This document shows positions 28,411-37,822 of a stretch of DNA of 64,000 nt, piece by piece. The stretch covers positions 1 through 64,000 of the forward strand of contig CAHJWG010000008.1 in the NCBI GenBank assembly GCA_903642215.1, given 5' to 3'. The position numbers were made by a program, and so were the translations under genes. Numbering within the stretch: the first letter of the stretch is position 1; each line of letters starts with the position of its first letter. Under the pieces are notes generated by a model that worked only from the letters and a program-made list of their open reading frames with translations, made no database searches and had not been told where the DNA came from. The DNA is from Sphingobacteriaceae bacterium (GTDB lineage: Bacteria; Bacteroidota; Bacteroidia; Sphingobacteriales; Sphingobacteriaceae).

Positions 28411-29214
28411 TTACACATCATAAAAAACCTGATTTTCAGTTTCAAGTTCCTGTAAATCAAGTTTTTTACTAAATATTCCGAACACCGAAGCTCCGCTCCC
28501 GCTCATGGAAGCGTAAATTGCGCCCGCTTTGTACAATGCTTCTTTTACCGATAAAATTTGAGGATGATGCTGAAAAACCGAATTTTCAAAATCATTTTTT
28601 ACCAACCCTTTCCATTGCTCTGCCGGAAGCTTTAACGTTATTTTTAAATCATGTGTTATAGGTTTTGGATGAACGCCGCTATAAGCTTCGGTAGTAGAAA
28701 CATGGATCGGCGGCATTACCAAAATTATATGATAAGCATCGAGATTTAGCTCTATCGGTTCAAACTGATCTCCTTTTTCAAATGCAAAAACAGGTTTATT
28801 ATCGATAAAAAAAGCACAATCCGCACCCAATTGCCGCGCATAATTTTGCATCGTTTCTACGGATAATCCAAGCTGACAAACTTCATTTAATGCTTTGATG
28901 AAAAATCCGGCATCAGCCGATCCGCCTCCTAAACCTGCACCAATCGGGATATTTTTATGCAGATGAATATTCACGGGCGGCAAATCGAAATCCTTTTTGA
29001 TCAAATGATAGGCTTTCAAACATAAATTATCAGCAGGATTTCCCGGAATTGAATTGCCGGAAGAAGTAAAACGCAGTTTATCGCTAACCACAACTTCCAG
29101 CGCATCATTAATTTTTATCGGATAAAAAACCGTTTCCAGATTGTGGTAACCATCATACCGGCGTTTAACTATATTTAAACCGATATTTATTTTTGCGTTA
29201 GGAAAAACGATCAT
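28411..29214 (-). CDS. ispE: 4-diphosphocytidyl-2-C-methyl-D-erythritol kinase
   Basis: GHMP kinase of the MEP isoprenoid pathway, 267 residues. It has the N-terminal PNAKINIGL, the ATP loop GAGLGGGSADAG (92-103) and the C-terminal SMSGSGASVFG. The chosen ATG at 29214 gives the standard short N terminus; an upstream ATG would add 15 unconserved residues. Divergent from thyA. Confidence 0.94.
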   Translation of the reverse strand: MIVFPNAKINIGLNIVKRRYDGYHNLETVFYPIKINDALEVVVSDKLRFTSSGNSIPGNPADNLCLKAYHLIKKDFDLPPVNIHLHKNIPIGAGLGGGSADAGFFIKALNEVCQLGLSVETMQNYARQLGADCAFFIDNKPVFAFEKGDQFEPIELNLDAYHIILVMPPIHVSTTEAYSGVHPKPITHDLKITLKLPAEQWKGLVKNDFENSVFQHHPQILSVKEALYKAGAIYASMSGSGASVFGIFSKKLDLQELETENQVFYDV

Positions 29215-29256
29215 GGAAGTTAATATTTCTACAACTTTTGCACATTTATAGGAATC

Positions 29257-29264
29257 CAAAAATA
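29257..29264 (-). promoter_or_regulatory. candidate -7 box for ispE
   Basis: TATTTTTG on the minus strand matches TAnnTTTG, about 43 nt upstream of the ispE ATG. No -33 TTG at standard spacing. Confidence 0.3.
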
Positions 29265-29289
29265 GATTATTTTTCTTTGCGATTGCGTA

Positions 29290-29303
29290 ATGCTTCTTTT
29301 ATC
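29290..29303 (+). repeat. interspersed CTTCTTTTA repeat, ispE/thyA spacer
   Basis: ATGCTTCTTTTATC followed by ATACAAAAA, 14 nt upstream of the thyA ATG. Confidence 0.75.
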
Positions 29304-29317
29304 ATACAAAAATCAAC

Positions 29318-30112
29318 ATGAAACAATACCAGGATTTGATGCGCCACGTGTTGGAAACCGGCAACCAGAAACACGACCGAACCGGAACCGGAACGATTAG
29401 CGTTTTTGGGTACCAGATGCGTTTTAATTTGCAGCAAGGTTTCCCGGTTGTTACGACTAAAAAGCTGCATTTGAAATCCATTATCCACGAATTATTGTGG
29501 TTTTTGAGCGGCGATACCAACATCAAATATTTGAAAGATAACGGTGTAAAAATTTGGGACGAATGGGCTGATACTGAAGGAAACCTCGGCCCGGTTTACG
29601 GTTATCAGTGGCGGAGTTGGCCAACGCCGGACGGAAGCCATATTGATCAGATTAGTCAGGTTGTACAACAGTTAAAGAACAATCCGGATTCGCGCCGCAT
29701 GATCGTTTCTGCCTGGAACGTGGCCGACGTTAACAAAATGGCACTTCCGCCCTGCCATTGTTTGTTCCAGTTTTATGTTGCAGATGGAAAACTTTCCTGC
29801 CAGTTGTACCAGCGAAGTGCGGATATTTTTCTGGGCGTTCCGTTCAACATTGCTTCCTATGCGTTGCTCACGCTGATGCTGGCACAGGTTTGCAATCTCC
29901 AACCCGGCGATTTTGTGCATACTTTGGGCGATGCGCACATCTACAATAATCACATCGAACAGGCTAATTTGCAGTTAAGCCGTGAACCGAAAGCGTTGCC
30001 GATTATGAAAATTAACCCGGAAGTAAAAGATATTTTCAGCTTTAAAATTGAAGATTTTACTTTAGAAAATTATGAAGCCTGGCCGCATATTAAAGCGCAG
30101 GTTGCCGTTTAA
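29318..30112 (+). CDS. thyA: thymidylate synthase
   Basis: Methylates dUMP to dTMP using methylene-tetrahydrofolate. The 264-residue length equals the E. coli enzyme. The arginine pair in [12 protein letters not shown] (123-134) and catalytic C146 in PPCHC are visible. It precedes an M1 peptidase and folA, which regenerates the dihydrofolate made here; thyA and folA are often neighbours. Confidence 0.97.
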   Translation: MKQYQDLMRHVLETGNQKHDRTGTGTISVFGYQMRFNLQQGFPVVTTKKLHLKSIIHELLWFLSGDTNIKYLKDNGVKIWDEWADTEGNLGPVYGYQWRSWPTPDGSHIDQISQVVQQLKNNPDSRRMIVSAWNVADVNKMALPPCHCLFQFYVADGKLSCQLYQRSADIFLGVPFNIASYALLTLMLAQVCNLQPGDFVHTLGDAHIYNNHIEQANLQLSREPKALPIMKINPEVKDIFSFKIEDFTLENYEAWPHIKAQVAV

Positions 30113-30133
30113 GTTAAAATGCTATCGAATTTG

Positions 30134-30147
30134 ATGCTTCTTTTATC
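30134..30147 (+). repeat. interspersed CTTCTTTTA repeat, thyA/M1 peptidase spacer
   Basis: ATGCTTCTTTTATC followed by ACTAAAATA, 9 nt before the M1 peptidase ATG. Confidence 0.75.
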
Positions 30148-30156
30148 ACTAAAATA

Positions 30157-32061
30157 ATGAAGATTATAAATCATTCTAAAATTGCTGCTCCGATTATATT
30201 ATTGCTGCTGATTTGTTTTTTACAAAGCAATGCTCAAACTTTAACCATGCCGGATTACGTGCAGCAGGCTTACCAAAAAGGCACGCGCACCCTAAATGGC
30301 AAACCGGGTAAAAACTACTGGCAAAATACGGCACGCTATAACATTTCAATTTCAGCTGCGCCGCCGAACCGGTTAATTACCGGTTCGGAGGAAATTATTT
30401 ACGTTAACCATAGTCCAAATACGTTGAATGAACTGGTGATGAAACTGATCCAGAACAGTCACAAACGAAGTGCTGCAAGCAGAAGGAACAGTCAAAATTC
30501 GGATACGCTGAGCAACGGAATTGTGATTGATAATTTTATGGTGAACGGTAAGAAAACACCTCTACCGGATAACGAAGGACATTTTACCTGGCAAAATGTG
30601 CCGCTCGAAAAACCTCTGAAACCAAAAGATTTGATCAAACTAAACGTAAACTGGCATTTTAATATTTCGCCGCAGCAAGGCCGTGAAGGGATTATCGACA
30701 GCACTACATTTTTCCTGGCTTATTATTATCCGAGAGTTGCCGTTTATGATGATTACAATGGCTGGGACCGGCTTGATTTTACCGGCGGCCGTGAGTTTTA
30801 TAACGATTTTAACAGCTATAATTTCCAGGTTACGGTACCCAAAAACTTCATCGTTTATGCCACCGGAACTTTACAAAACCCGAATGAAGTTTTACAACCG
30901 GAATATGCCCGGCGGTTGAATCAATCCATGACTTCTGATTCTGTTTTGAGGATCGCCACCAAAGATGAATTGGAAAAACACGTTGTTACCCTTCAAAATA
31001 AAACCAATACCTGGAAATGGAAGGCTGATAATTTAACTGATGTAGCAATGGCGTTAAGCGATCATTACGATTGGGATGCCGGCAGCACGATTGTGGACGA
31101 AAAAACCAACCGCCGGGCAAGTGTACAGGCAGCTTATAATGATACTTCGGCGGATTTCCATCACATGGTAAAATTTGGCCAGCATGCGTTAAACTGGTTT
31201 TCTAAAAACTGGCCCGGCGTGCCTTATCCTTTCCCAAAAACAACGATTGTGCAGGGTTATGCCGGGATGGAATATCCGATGATGGCAAACGACGAAACCT
31301 ATCCGGATCCTGTTTTTGCGCGGTTTGTTGCCGAGCATGAAATTGCACACACCTGGTTTCCGTTTTACATGGGCACCAACGAATCCAGCTATGGTTTTAT
31401 GGATGAAGGCTGGGCAACAACATTAGAATATCTGATTGGTCAGGTTGACCAGGGAAATGAAAAAGCTGCCGAAAATTACAAACAGTTCCGGGTTAACCGC
31501 TGGATCAAAAATCCGTCGATAAAAGAAGTACAGCAACCTATTATTACGCGGGGCGAATTAACTTCGGGCCGTATTTTGGGCGATAACGAATACGGCAAAC
31601 CTTCTTTGTCGTATCTGGCTTTGAAAGATATGCTGGGCGATGCACTTTTTAAGAAAAGTTTGCAGGGATTTATGAGCCGTTGGCACGGGAAACATCCGAT
31701 TCCGTGGGATTATTTTTATGCGATAAACGATGCATCCGGCAAAAACCTGAACTGGTTTTGGAACAACTGGTTTTTCTCTAAAAACTACATCGATCTTTCT
31801 ATCACGAAGTTAGAAAAGGCTAAAAAAGGCTACAATTTGGTTGTAGATAATATTGGCGGTTTTGCCGTTCCTTTTGATGCGGTGATTACTTATGCTGACG
31901 GCAGCAACGAAACCTTGCATCAAACGCCGGAAGTTTGGCATCAAAATGAAAAACAAACAACCATACTTCTTTTACCGGCAAAAAAAATAGCTTCTGTAAA
32001 ATTAGATGGCGGCATTTGGATGGATGCCGATACAAGCAACAATAATTTAGTGGTAAACTAA
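30157..32061 (+). CDS. secreted M1-family metallopeptidase
   Basis: Predicted periplasmic or secreted aminopeptidase of 634 residues. It starts with a signal peptide (about 1-26). The M1 zinc site HEIAH (394-398) is followed after 18 residues by E417 in MDEGWA, the gluzincin spacing. The exopeptidase motif GxMEN appears as GYAGMEYP, with Y in place of N. It sits between thyA and folA, only 2 nt before folA, an unexpected partner for folate genes. Confidence 0.92.
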   Translation: MKIINHSKIAAPIILLLLICFLQSNAQTLTMPDYVQQAYQKGTRTLNGKPGKNYWQNTARYNISISAAPPNRLITGSEEIIYVNHSPNTLNELVMKLIQNSHKRSAASRRNSQNSDTLSNGIVIDNFMVNGKKTPLPDNEGHFTWQNVPLEKPLKPKDLIKLNVNWHFNISPQQGREGIIDSTTFFLAYYYPRVAVYDDYNGWDRLDFTGGREFYNDFNSYNFQVTVPKNFIVYATGTLQNPNEVLQPEYARRLNQSMTSDSVLRIATKDELEKHVVTLQNKTNTWKWKADNLTDVAMALSDHYDWDAGSTIVDEKTNRRASVQAAYNDTSADFHHMVKFGQHALNWFSKNWPGVPYPFPKTTIVQGYAGMEYPMMANDETYPDPVFARFVAEHEIAHTWFPFYMGTNESSYGFMDEGWATTLEYLIGQVDQGNEKAAENYKQFRVNRWIKNPSIKEVQQPIITRGELTSGRILGDNEYGKPSLSYLALKDMLGDALFKKSLQGFMSRWHGKHPIPWDYFYAINDASGKNLNWFWNNWFFSKNYIDLSITKLEKAKKGYNLVVDNIGGFAVPFDAVITYADGSNETLHQTPEVWHQNEKQTTILLLPAKKIASVKLDGGIWMDADTSNNNLVVN

Positions 32062-32063
32062 GC

Positions 32064-32546
32064 ATGATAATTTCGCTTATTGCTGCGGTTGCTACTAATA
32101 ATGTGATTGGAAAAAACAATCAGCTGATCTGGCATCTGCCTGCCGATCTCAAACATTTTAAGCAGATTACAACCGGCCATACTGTTTTTATGGGACGAAA
32201 AACTTATGATTCTATCGGGAAACCACTGCCAAACCGGAGGAATATTGTGATCAGCAGAAGTATTAAAGCAATCCCGGGCTGCGAAGTTGCAGCTTCGCTG
32301 GAAGAAGCTTTACAATTAACCCAGCAGGAAAATGAAGTTTTTATCATCGGCGGAGCAGAAATTTACCGGCAGGCTTTCCCGCTGGCAAACCGTATTGAGT
32401 TAACCAGAATTCATCAGGATTTTGACGGCGATACGTTTTTCCCGGCGATAGCTTTACAAAACTGGCAGGAAACGGAACGCGAAGATTTTTTGCCAGATGA
32501 AAAAAATCCGCTTTCTTACTCATTCATCACCTTAAACCGGCGGTAA
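32064..32546 (+). CDS. folA: dihydrofolate reductase
   Basis: NADPH-dependent reduction of dihydrofolate, 160 residues. Visible are IAAVATNNVIGKNNQLIWHLPADL at the N terminus (shared DHFR core W-x-L-PxD), MGRKTYDSIGKPLPNR, and FIIGGAEIY near residue 95. Normal chromosomal length, with no sign of a plasmid-type resistant DHFR. Begins 2 nt after the M1 peptidase stop. Confidence 0.96.
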   Translation: MIISLIAAVATNNVIGKNNQLIWHLPADLKHFKQITTGHTVFMGRKTYDSIGKPLPNRRNIVISRSIKAIPGCEVAASLEEALQLTQQENEVFIIGGAEIYRQAFPLANRIELTRIHQDFDGDTFFPAIALQNWQETEREDFLPDEKNPLSYSFITLNRR

Positions 32547-32553
32547 AAGACCA

Positions 32554-32567
32554 ATGCTTCTTTTATC
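32554..32567 (+). repeat. interspersed CTTCTTTTA repeat, folA/secDF spacer
   Basis: ATGCTTCTTTTATC followed by AACTAAAAAAACC, 7 nt after the folA stop codon. Confidence 0.75.
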
Positions 32568-32598
32568 AACTAAAAAAACCAAAATTGCGTTTTTTTGT

Positions 32599-32606
32599 TA
32601 GCTTTG
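32599..32606 (+). promoter_or_regulatory. candidate -7 box for secDF
   Basis: TAGCTTTG followed by C matches TAnnTTTG and leaves a leader of about 48 nt before the secDF ATG. The nearest TTG is too close to serve as a -33 element. Confidence 0.35.
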
Positions 32607-32654
32607 CCGTCTTGTTAAAAAACCCATAAACAACACAAATACATTTAACAGAAC

Positions 32655-35600
32655 ATGCAAAGTAAAGGAGTAATTAAATTCTTCGCGATTGTTCTGGCAA
32701 TAGTCTGCCTTTACCAACTATCCTTCACGTGGGTAGCGCAAAATGTAGAAAAAAACGCCAGAAATTATGCCAAAGGCAATCCTGAAAAGGAAAGAGCCTA
32801 TCTTGATTCGATCTCAACGCAACCGGTTTATCCTATTTTTAACCATACTTATCAGTATTCCAAAGAAAAAGAACTGGCTTTAGGTTTGGATTTAAAAGGC
32901 GGAATGAACGTAACGATGCAAATTTCGCTTGCAGAGCTGGTAAAATCTTTATCGGATAACAACACAGACCAGGCGTTTAACCAGGCACTGGCAAATGCAG
33001 AAGTTCAAACAAAAACCAGTCAGCAGGATTACATTACGCTATTTGTAAATGCGTACGAAAAGCTAAACCCGAACGGTAAATTAGCTGCTATTTTTTCCAC
33101 TAAAGAAAGCCAGAACCGGATCAAATTTGATGCTTCCAACAATGATGTAAAACGTTATTTGCAGGACGAAGCTAAAAGCGCGGTTGATCGTTCTTTCAAT
33201 ATTTTAAGAACACGTATTGATAAGTTTGGCGTTACGGCACCGAATATCCAGCTGCAAAGCGGCAGCAATCGTATTTTGATCGAGTTGCCGGGCATCTCCG
33301 AAGGAAACACAGACCGGGTACGTAAACTTTTACAAGGTTCTGCCAAGCTGGAGTTTTATGAAACTTTTGACAATGCCGAAATTGTAAATCTTTTAGGAAA
33401 TGTTAACAATATTCTGGCTGCCAAAGCTAAAACCAGTGCTGCGCCCGTAAAAGATACTACTGCAAAAGCTGCTGCAAAAACCGATACAACTGCTGCAAAT
33501 TCAAGCTTGTTAAATAAAGTTGCCAAAAGCAAACTGGCTGATACCAGCAAAAATTTAAAAAACAATAACTCTGCCGTTAACAGCCCGTTGCTAAATCAAA
33601 ACACGCTTCGCCCAAATGTGTATGCTTCGCAAAACGGAGGAATACAGGCGGCACCGGGGCCGGTTGTTGGTTTTGCAGCGGTTAGTGATACTACAAAAGT
33701 TAACAAATTATTAGCTAACGCAGATGTGAAATCTGTGATCCCGCAAAACGTAAGATTTATGTGGGGCGTAAAAGCGATGCCGCTCGATCAAAATTACGCG
33801 CAGCGTTTTAATGATAAAATTCCGCGTGTAGAGCTTTATGCTGTTAAATTAACAGGTGCTGAAGGCGGCCCGGTTTTAGCCGGAGATGTTATTGCCGATG
33901 CCCGCAGCGATTACGACCAGAAAGGTAATGCAGAAGTGCAGATGACCATGAATACAGAAGGCGCGGCAAAATGGCGCACGGTTACTGCCGCCGCAGCTGC
34001 TGATCAAAATAATAAAAAAGCGATCGCGATTGTACTGGATAATAGCGTTTACTCTGCACCAACCGTGCAAAATGAAATTTCCGGTGGTGTTTCTTCCATT
34101 TCCGGGAGCTTTACAGTAGATGATACAAAAGATTTGGCCAATGTTTTAAAAGCCGGCCGCTTGCCTGCCCCTGCCCGCATTGTAGAAGAAGCAATTGTTG
34201 GCCCGTCTTTAGGTCAGGAAGCCATAAATGCCGGTTTAATTTCCTGCGTGGTTGGTTTGCTGGTAGTATTGGTTTTCATGATTTTTTATTACAACCGTGC
34301 AGGTACAGTTGCAGTTGTTGCTGTTTTTATCAATGTTTTTTTCTTGTTTGGTGTACTGGCAAGTTTAGGCGCGGTGCTAACGCTGCCGGGTATTGCCGGT
34401 ATCGTGTTAACGCTTGGTATTTCTGTTGATGCCAACGTATTAATTTACGAACGTGTCCGGGAAGAATTGGCACAGGGCAAATCTGTTCGCATTGCTGTGG
34501 CAGATGGTTTTAAACATGCTATGCCATCTATCCTGGATTCAAACACAACAACTTTTTTAACCGGTATTATTTTATATGTATTTGGTTCCGGCCCGATTTT
34601 AGGTTTTGCAACCACGCTGTTAATCGGTATTATCACTTCCCTTTTCTGCTCTTTATTAATTTCCAGATTGATTTTTGATTGGATGCTCGAAAAAGGCTGG
34701 GACATTAAGTTTTCTCATCCCTGGAGTGCGCATACTTTTAAAAACGCACATTACGCATTCGTTAAAAATAGATTCAAATTTTACATTTTTTCAGGACTGT
34801 TTATTCTTGCAGGCTTAATATCCATGTTTACCAAAGGATTTAGCTTAGGGATTGATTTTAAAGGAGGCAGAACTTATGTAGTCCGCTTTGAAAAACCGGT
34901 TGATGCGCAGCAAGTTCGTGATGCTTTAGATAAAACGTACAAATTAACTACAGAAGTTAAAACCTTTGGTACAGCTAATCCGCAGTTACGCATTACCACA
35001 ACTTATTTAGTTGATGACAATTCGCCTACGGCAGAAACAAGGGCAGAAAGCAAGCTTAAAGAAGGTTTGAAGTTAATTAATAACCCAAGCCGGATTATGA
35101 GCCAGCAAAAAGTTGGGCCAACGGTTGCAAATGATATTAAAACAAGTGCGGTTTACTCTGTTATATTTGCCATTCTGGTAATTTCTTTTTACATCCTGAT
35201 CCGTTTCCGTAGATGGCAATTTAGCTTAGGAGCTTTGATCGCTACTGCGCATGATGCTTTATTGGTATTAAGTTTTTTCTCTTTGTTCTGGGGGATTTTG
35301 CCTTTTTCTTTAGATATCGATCAGGCTTTTATTGCTGCACTTTTGACCGTAATCGGTTACTCCATTAATGATACTGTTGTTGTGTTCGATAGGATCCGGG
35401 AATTTTTAAACCTGCATCATTCTAAAACCGATAAACAGGCAGAAGTAATTAATGATGCCATCAACAGCACTTTAAGCCGTACCATTATTACTGCATTAAC
35501 CGTAATTTTTGTGCTGATCGTATTGTTTATTTTTGGTGGAGAAGTAATCCGCGGATTCTCTTTCGCCTTGTTAATCGGCGTATGTTTCGGTACCTATTCT

Positions 35601-35657
35601 TCCATCTGCGTTGCCACGCCGGTGATTGTAGATTTCGGCAGAAAAGAGCTAAACTAA
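32655..35657 (+). CDS. secDF: protein translocase SecDF fusion
   Basis: Proton-driven accessory to SecYEG that completes protein export. The single 1000-residue chain contains SecD (about 1-680: LGLDLKGGMNV at 77-87, P1 domain, six helices) fused to SecF (about 690-1000: GIDFKGGRTYVV near 732-743). The SecD periplasmic domain carries an Ala/Lys/Asp/Thr-rich insertion (about 255-300) that looks disordered. Fused SecDF is normal in Bacteroidetes. Followed by an intrinsic terminator. Confidence 0.96.
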   Translation: MQSKGVIKFFAIVLAIVCLYQLSFTWVAQNVEKNARNYAKGNPEKERAYLDSISTQPVYPIFNHTYQYSKEKELALGLDLKGGMNVTMQISLAELVKSLSDNNTDQAFNQALANAEVQTKTSQQDYITLFVNAYEKLNPNGKLAAIFSTKESQNRIKFDASNNDVKRYLQDEAKSAVDRSFNILRTRIDKFGVTAPNIQLQSGSNRILIELPGISEGNTDRVRKLLQGSAKLEFYETFDNAEIVNLLGNVNNILAAKAKTSAAPVKDTTAKAAAKTDTTAANSSLLNKVAKSKLADTSKNLKNNNSAVNSPLLNQNTLRPNVYASQNGGIQAAPGPVVGFAAVSDTTKVNKLLANADVKSVIPQNVRFMWGVKAMPLDQNYAQRFNDKIPRVELYAVKLTGAEGGPVLAGDVIADARSDYDQKGNAEVQMTMNTEGAAKWRTVTAAAAADQNNKKAIAIVLDNSVYSAPTVQNEISGGVSSISGSFTVDDTKDLANVLKAGRLPAPARIVEEAIVGPSLGQEAINAGLISCVVGLLVVLVFMIFYYNRAGTVAVVAVFINVFFLFGVLASLGAVLTLPGIAGIVLTLGISVDANVLIYERVREELAQGKSVRIAVADGFKHAMPSILDSNTTTFLTGIILYVFGSGPILGFATTLLIGIITSLFCSLLISRLIFDWMLEKGWDIKFSHPWSAHTFKNAHYAFVKNRFKFYIFSGLFILAGLISMFTKGFSLGIDFKGGRTYVVRFEKPVDAQQVRDALDKTYKLTTEVKTFGTANPQLRITTTYLVDDNSPTAETRAESKLKEGLKLINNPSRIMSQQKVGPTVANDIKTSAVYSVIFAILVISFYILIRFRRWQFSLGALIATAHDALLVLSFFSLFWGILPFSLDIDQAFIAALLTVIGYSINDTVVVFDRIREFLNLHHSKTDKQAEVINDAINSTLSRTIITALTVIFVLIVLFIFGGEVIRGFSFALLIGVCFGTYSSICVATPVIVDFGRKELN

Positions 35658-35674
35658 TCTTAATCTCCTATTTT

Positions 35675-35704
35675 AAAGCCGTTTTGATTATTCAAAACGG
35701 CTTT
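35675..35704 (+). terminator. intrinsic terminator after secDF
   Basis: A 13-bp stem, AAAGCCGTTTTGA (35675-35687) with TCAAAACGGCTTT (35692-35704), a 4-nt loop, then TGTATTTTA. It lies 17 nt after the stop codon. Confidence 0.85.
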
Positions 35705-35750
35705 TGTATTTTAGTGTCAAACAGAAAGCTTATTATTCTGTAATTTAAAT

Positions 35751-37058
35751 ATGGAATCAAATTACAACACCGATTTTCCTAAAATCGTAATTGTCGGCGC
35801 AGGTTTTGGCGGTATAGAACTGGCAAAAAGCCTCAAAAATAAAGAAGTTGATGTTTTGCTGATTGATAAACACAATTATCATACTTTTCAACCTTTGATG
35901 TATCAGGTGGCTACCGGTAGTTTGGAAGCAGATTCGATTGCTTTTTCTGTCCGCAAGAATTTTGAAGGACAAAAAAACTTCCGTTTCCGCATAGCAGAAT
36001 TGCAAAAAATAAATACTGCTAAAAACAGCATCGAAACAAATATTGGCGAAGTCCCTTACGATTACTTAATTATTGCAACGGGTTCTACCACTAATTTTTT
36101 CGGAAACAAAGAAATAGAAAAACATGCACTTCCGATGAAGAGCATCCCGGAAGCTTTAAACCTGCGAAGCGCAATTTTACAAAACATAGAAAGTGCTTTA
36201 TTACTGCCAACAAAAGAAGAGCGGGAACCATATTTAACCTTTGTTTTGGTTGGTGCCGGCCCAACAGGTGCAGAACTTGCAGGTTCGATAGCTGAAATCA
36301 GAAATTTTGTGTTGAATAAAGATTATCCGGAACTGCACAAGGACGAGATGAAAGTTTATCTGGTTGATTTTTTACCGAAAGTATTAGCTAACATGTCCGA
36401 ACAGGCTTCTAAAAAAGCGCAGCAGTTTTTAGAAAATATGGATGTAGAAGTGCTTACAGGTGTAAAAGTAGAAAATTATGATGGTGATGTGATTTCGTTT
36501 GAAGGCGGTCGTGAGATCAAAACCAAAAATGTGATCTGGTCTGCCGGCGTAATGGGTATTGTGCCCGAAGGATTTTCAAAAGAACAAATTGCCAAGGGCA
36601 ACCGGGTTTCTACCGATGAGATTAACCGTGTGGTTGGCTTAAATAATGTTTTTGCAATCGGCGATGTTTCTTCCAGTGTTAGCGAAGCCATGCCAAAGGG
36701 ATTGCCTGGCGTTGCGCCTGTTGCTATCCAGCAGGGGAAACATTTAGCAAAAAATCTCCTGCACTTAATTAAAAATGAACCAACTGTTAATTTCAAATAC
36801 AACGACCAAGGTTCTATGGCTACTATAGGCCGCAATAAAGCTGTTGTAGATTTAGGAAAGATTAAATTTCAAGGCTTTTTTGCCTGGTTAACCTGGATGT
36901 TTATCCACTTGGTTTTACTGATGGGTTTCCGTAACAAAATAGTAGTATTTATCAACTGGTTAGGTAGTTATATAAGCTATAATGGCGGAACAAGGTTAAT
37001 TATTCGTCCTTATTACAAAAAGGCAGAACCGGTAAATGAACCGGTTCCGCAATCCTGA
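35751..37058 (+). CDS. ndh: type II NADH dehydrogenase (FAD-dependent)
   Basis: Membrane-associated, non-proton-pumping NADH:quinone oxidoreductase of 435 residues. It has the FAD-binding GAGFGG (16-21), HNYHTFQPLMYQVATG, and the NADH-binding VGAGPTGAELAG near 163-174. A C-terminal hydrophobic segment (LTWMFIHLVLLMGF) fits membrane attachment. NAD(P)/FAD oxidoreductases of other substrates are a less likely reading. Followed by a terminator. Confidence 0.9.
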   Translation: MESNYNTDFPKIVIVGAGFGGIELAKSLKNKEVDVLLIDKHNYHTFQPLMYQVATGSLEADSIAFSVRKNFEGQKNFRFRIAELQKINTAKNSIETNIGEVPYDYLIIATGSTTNFFGNKEIEKHALPMKSIPEALNLRSAILQNIESALLLPTKEEREPYLTFVLVGAGPTGAELAGSIAEIRNFVLNKDYPELHKDEMKVYLVDFLPKVLANMSEQASKKAQQFLENMDVEVLTGVKVENYDGDVISFEGGREIKTKNVIWSAGVMGIVPEGFSKEQIAKGNRVSTDEINRVVGLNNVFAIGDVSSSVSEAMPKGLPGVAPVAIQQGKHLAKNLLHLIKNEPTVNFKYNDQGSMATIGRNKAVVDLGKIKFQGFFAWLTWMFIHLVLLMGFRNKIVVFINWLGSYISYNGGTRLIIRPYYKKAEPVNEPVPQS

Positions 37059-37074
37059 TAATTTTAATCTAATT

Positions 37075-37104
37075 AAAAAGCCGCAAATTAAATTGCGGCT
37101 TTTT
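37075..37104 (+). terminator. intrinsic terminator after ndh
   Basis: A 12-bp stem, AAAAAGCCGCAA (37075-37086) with TTGCGGCTTTTT (37093-37104), a 6-nt loop and a T-rich tail. The tail runs into TTTTATCA, which is inverse to TGATAAAA of the repeat copy at 37125. Confidence 0.85.
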
Positions 37105-37125
37105 TTATCACTTAATTTTTAGGTT

Positions 37126-37139
37126 GATAAAAGAAGTAT
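37126..37139 (-). repeat. interspersed CTTCTTTTA repeat, ndh/GNAT spacer
   Basis: GATAAAAGAAGTAT preceded by TTTTTAGGTT, a left-arm form of the palindromic element. An 8-bp inverse TTTTATCA lies 15 nt upstream (37103-37110). Confidence 0.75.
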
Positions 37140-37172
37140 GCTGTTTTTAACAACCTAAATCTATTACAAAGG

Positions 37173-37598
37173 TTATTTAGTAAGCACCATTTTATAATGC
37201 CTGATCCCGGCTTCTTCAAACTCCTCACCTAATTTTTGAAACATAAATTTTTCGTATAAAGTAACCGCTTGAACTTGAGCATGAAGATAAACATAAGCTG
37301 CATCGGCAGGTAAATCTGCCAAAACAGCTTTTACCAATGCCTGCCCAACGCCAAAGCTCCTAAACTTTTTTAAAACAGCAAAACGTTCGAGTTTAAAGCC
37401 GTTTGGCGTTTTTCGCCAGCGTGCAGCACCGGCAGGTTTGCCATTAATCTTTGCTAAAAAATGTACGGATTCATCTTCAAATTCCCACTCTAACTCCGGC
37501 GGACAATTTTGTTCTCCTACAAAAACTTCTTTGCGAATGGCAAATACTTTTTCCAGATCCTGCTGCGCAGTTACTAGTTTTACTTCAATATTATTCAT
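37173..37598 (-). CDS. GNAT-family N-acetyltransferase
   Basis: The 141-residue protein has the ElaA/YjcF-like GNAT pattern: early VFAIRKEVFVGEQNCP, a central GAARW, the acetyl-CoA loop KKFRSFGVGQALVKA (R/QxxGxG/A region) and LHAQVQAVTLYEKFMF near the C terminus. The start MNNIEVKL at 37598 is preferred over longer frames with unconserved N termini. Acceptor unknown. Confidence 0.87.
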   Translation of the reverse strand: MNNIEVKLVTAQQDLEKVFAIRKEVFVGEQNCPPELEWEFEDESVHFLAKINGKPAGAARWRKTPNGFKLERFAVLKKFRSFGVGQALVKAVLADLPADAAYVYLHAQVQAVTLYEKFMFQKLGEEFEEAGIRHYKMVLTK

Positions 37599-37771
37599 TC
37601 TGTTTCTTTCCATCTGTTTTTTAATTAACCAATTTGTCTTTCCTACATCAATAAATAGTAGCACTTTTTTTAAATTGGGTTCGGCTTGTGTTGATTACCA
37701 ATCGCAAAATGATTAAATACATTCCTTTTTGCTTCATCATTTTTTGATTGAAATTTTGGCTAAAACAAAGA

Positions 37772-37802
37772 AACGCCATTGCATTTAAAAACAATGACGC
37801 TT
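37772..37802 (-). terminator. hairpin 3' of fba, built with a repeat copy
   Basis: AACGCCATTG (37772-37781) faces CAATGACGCTT (37792-37802), with one mismatch and a 10-nt loop. In the fba direction the stem is followed by TTTCTTTGTTTT. One arm is the start of the CTTCTTTTA repeat copy at 37797-37810. Confidence 0.6.
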
Positions 37803-37810
37803 CTTTTATC
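37797..37810 (+). repeat. interspersed CTTCTTTTA repeat, 3' of fba
   Basis: GACGCTTCTTTTATC, 13 nt from the fba stop codon. It shares its first bases with the fba terminator-like hairpin. Confidence 0.75.
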
Positions 37811-37822
37811 GGTATTAATTAC

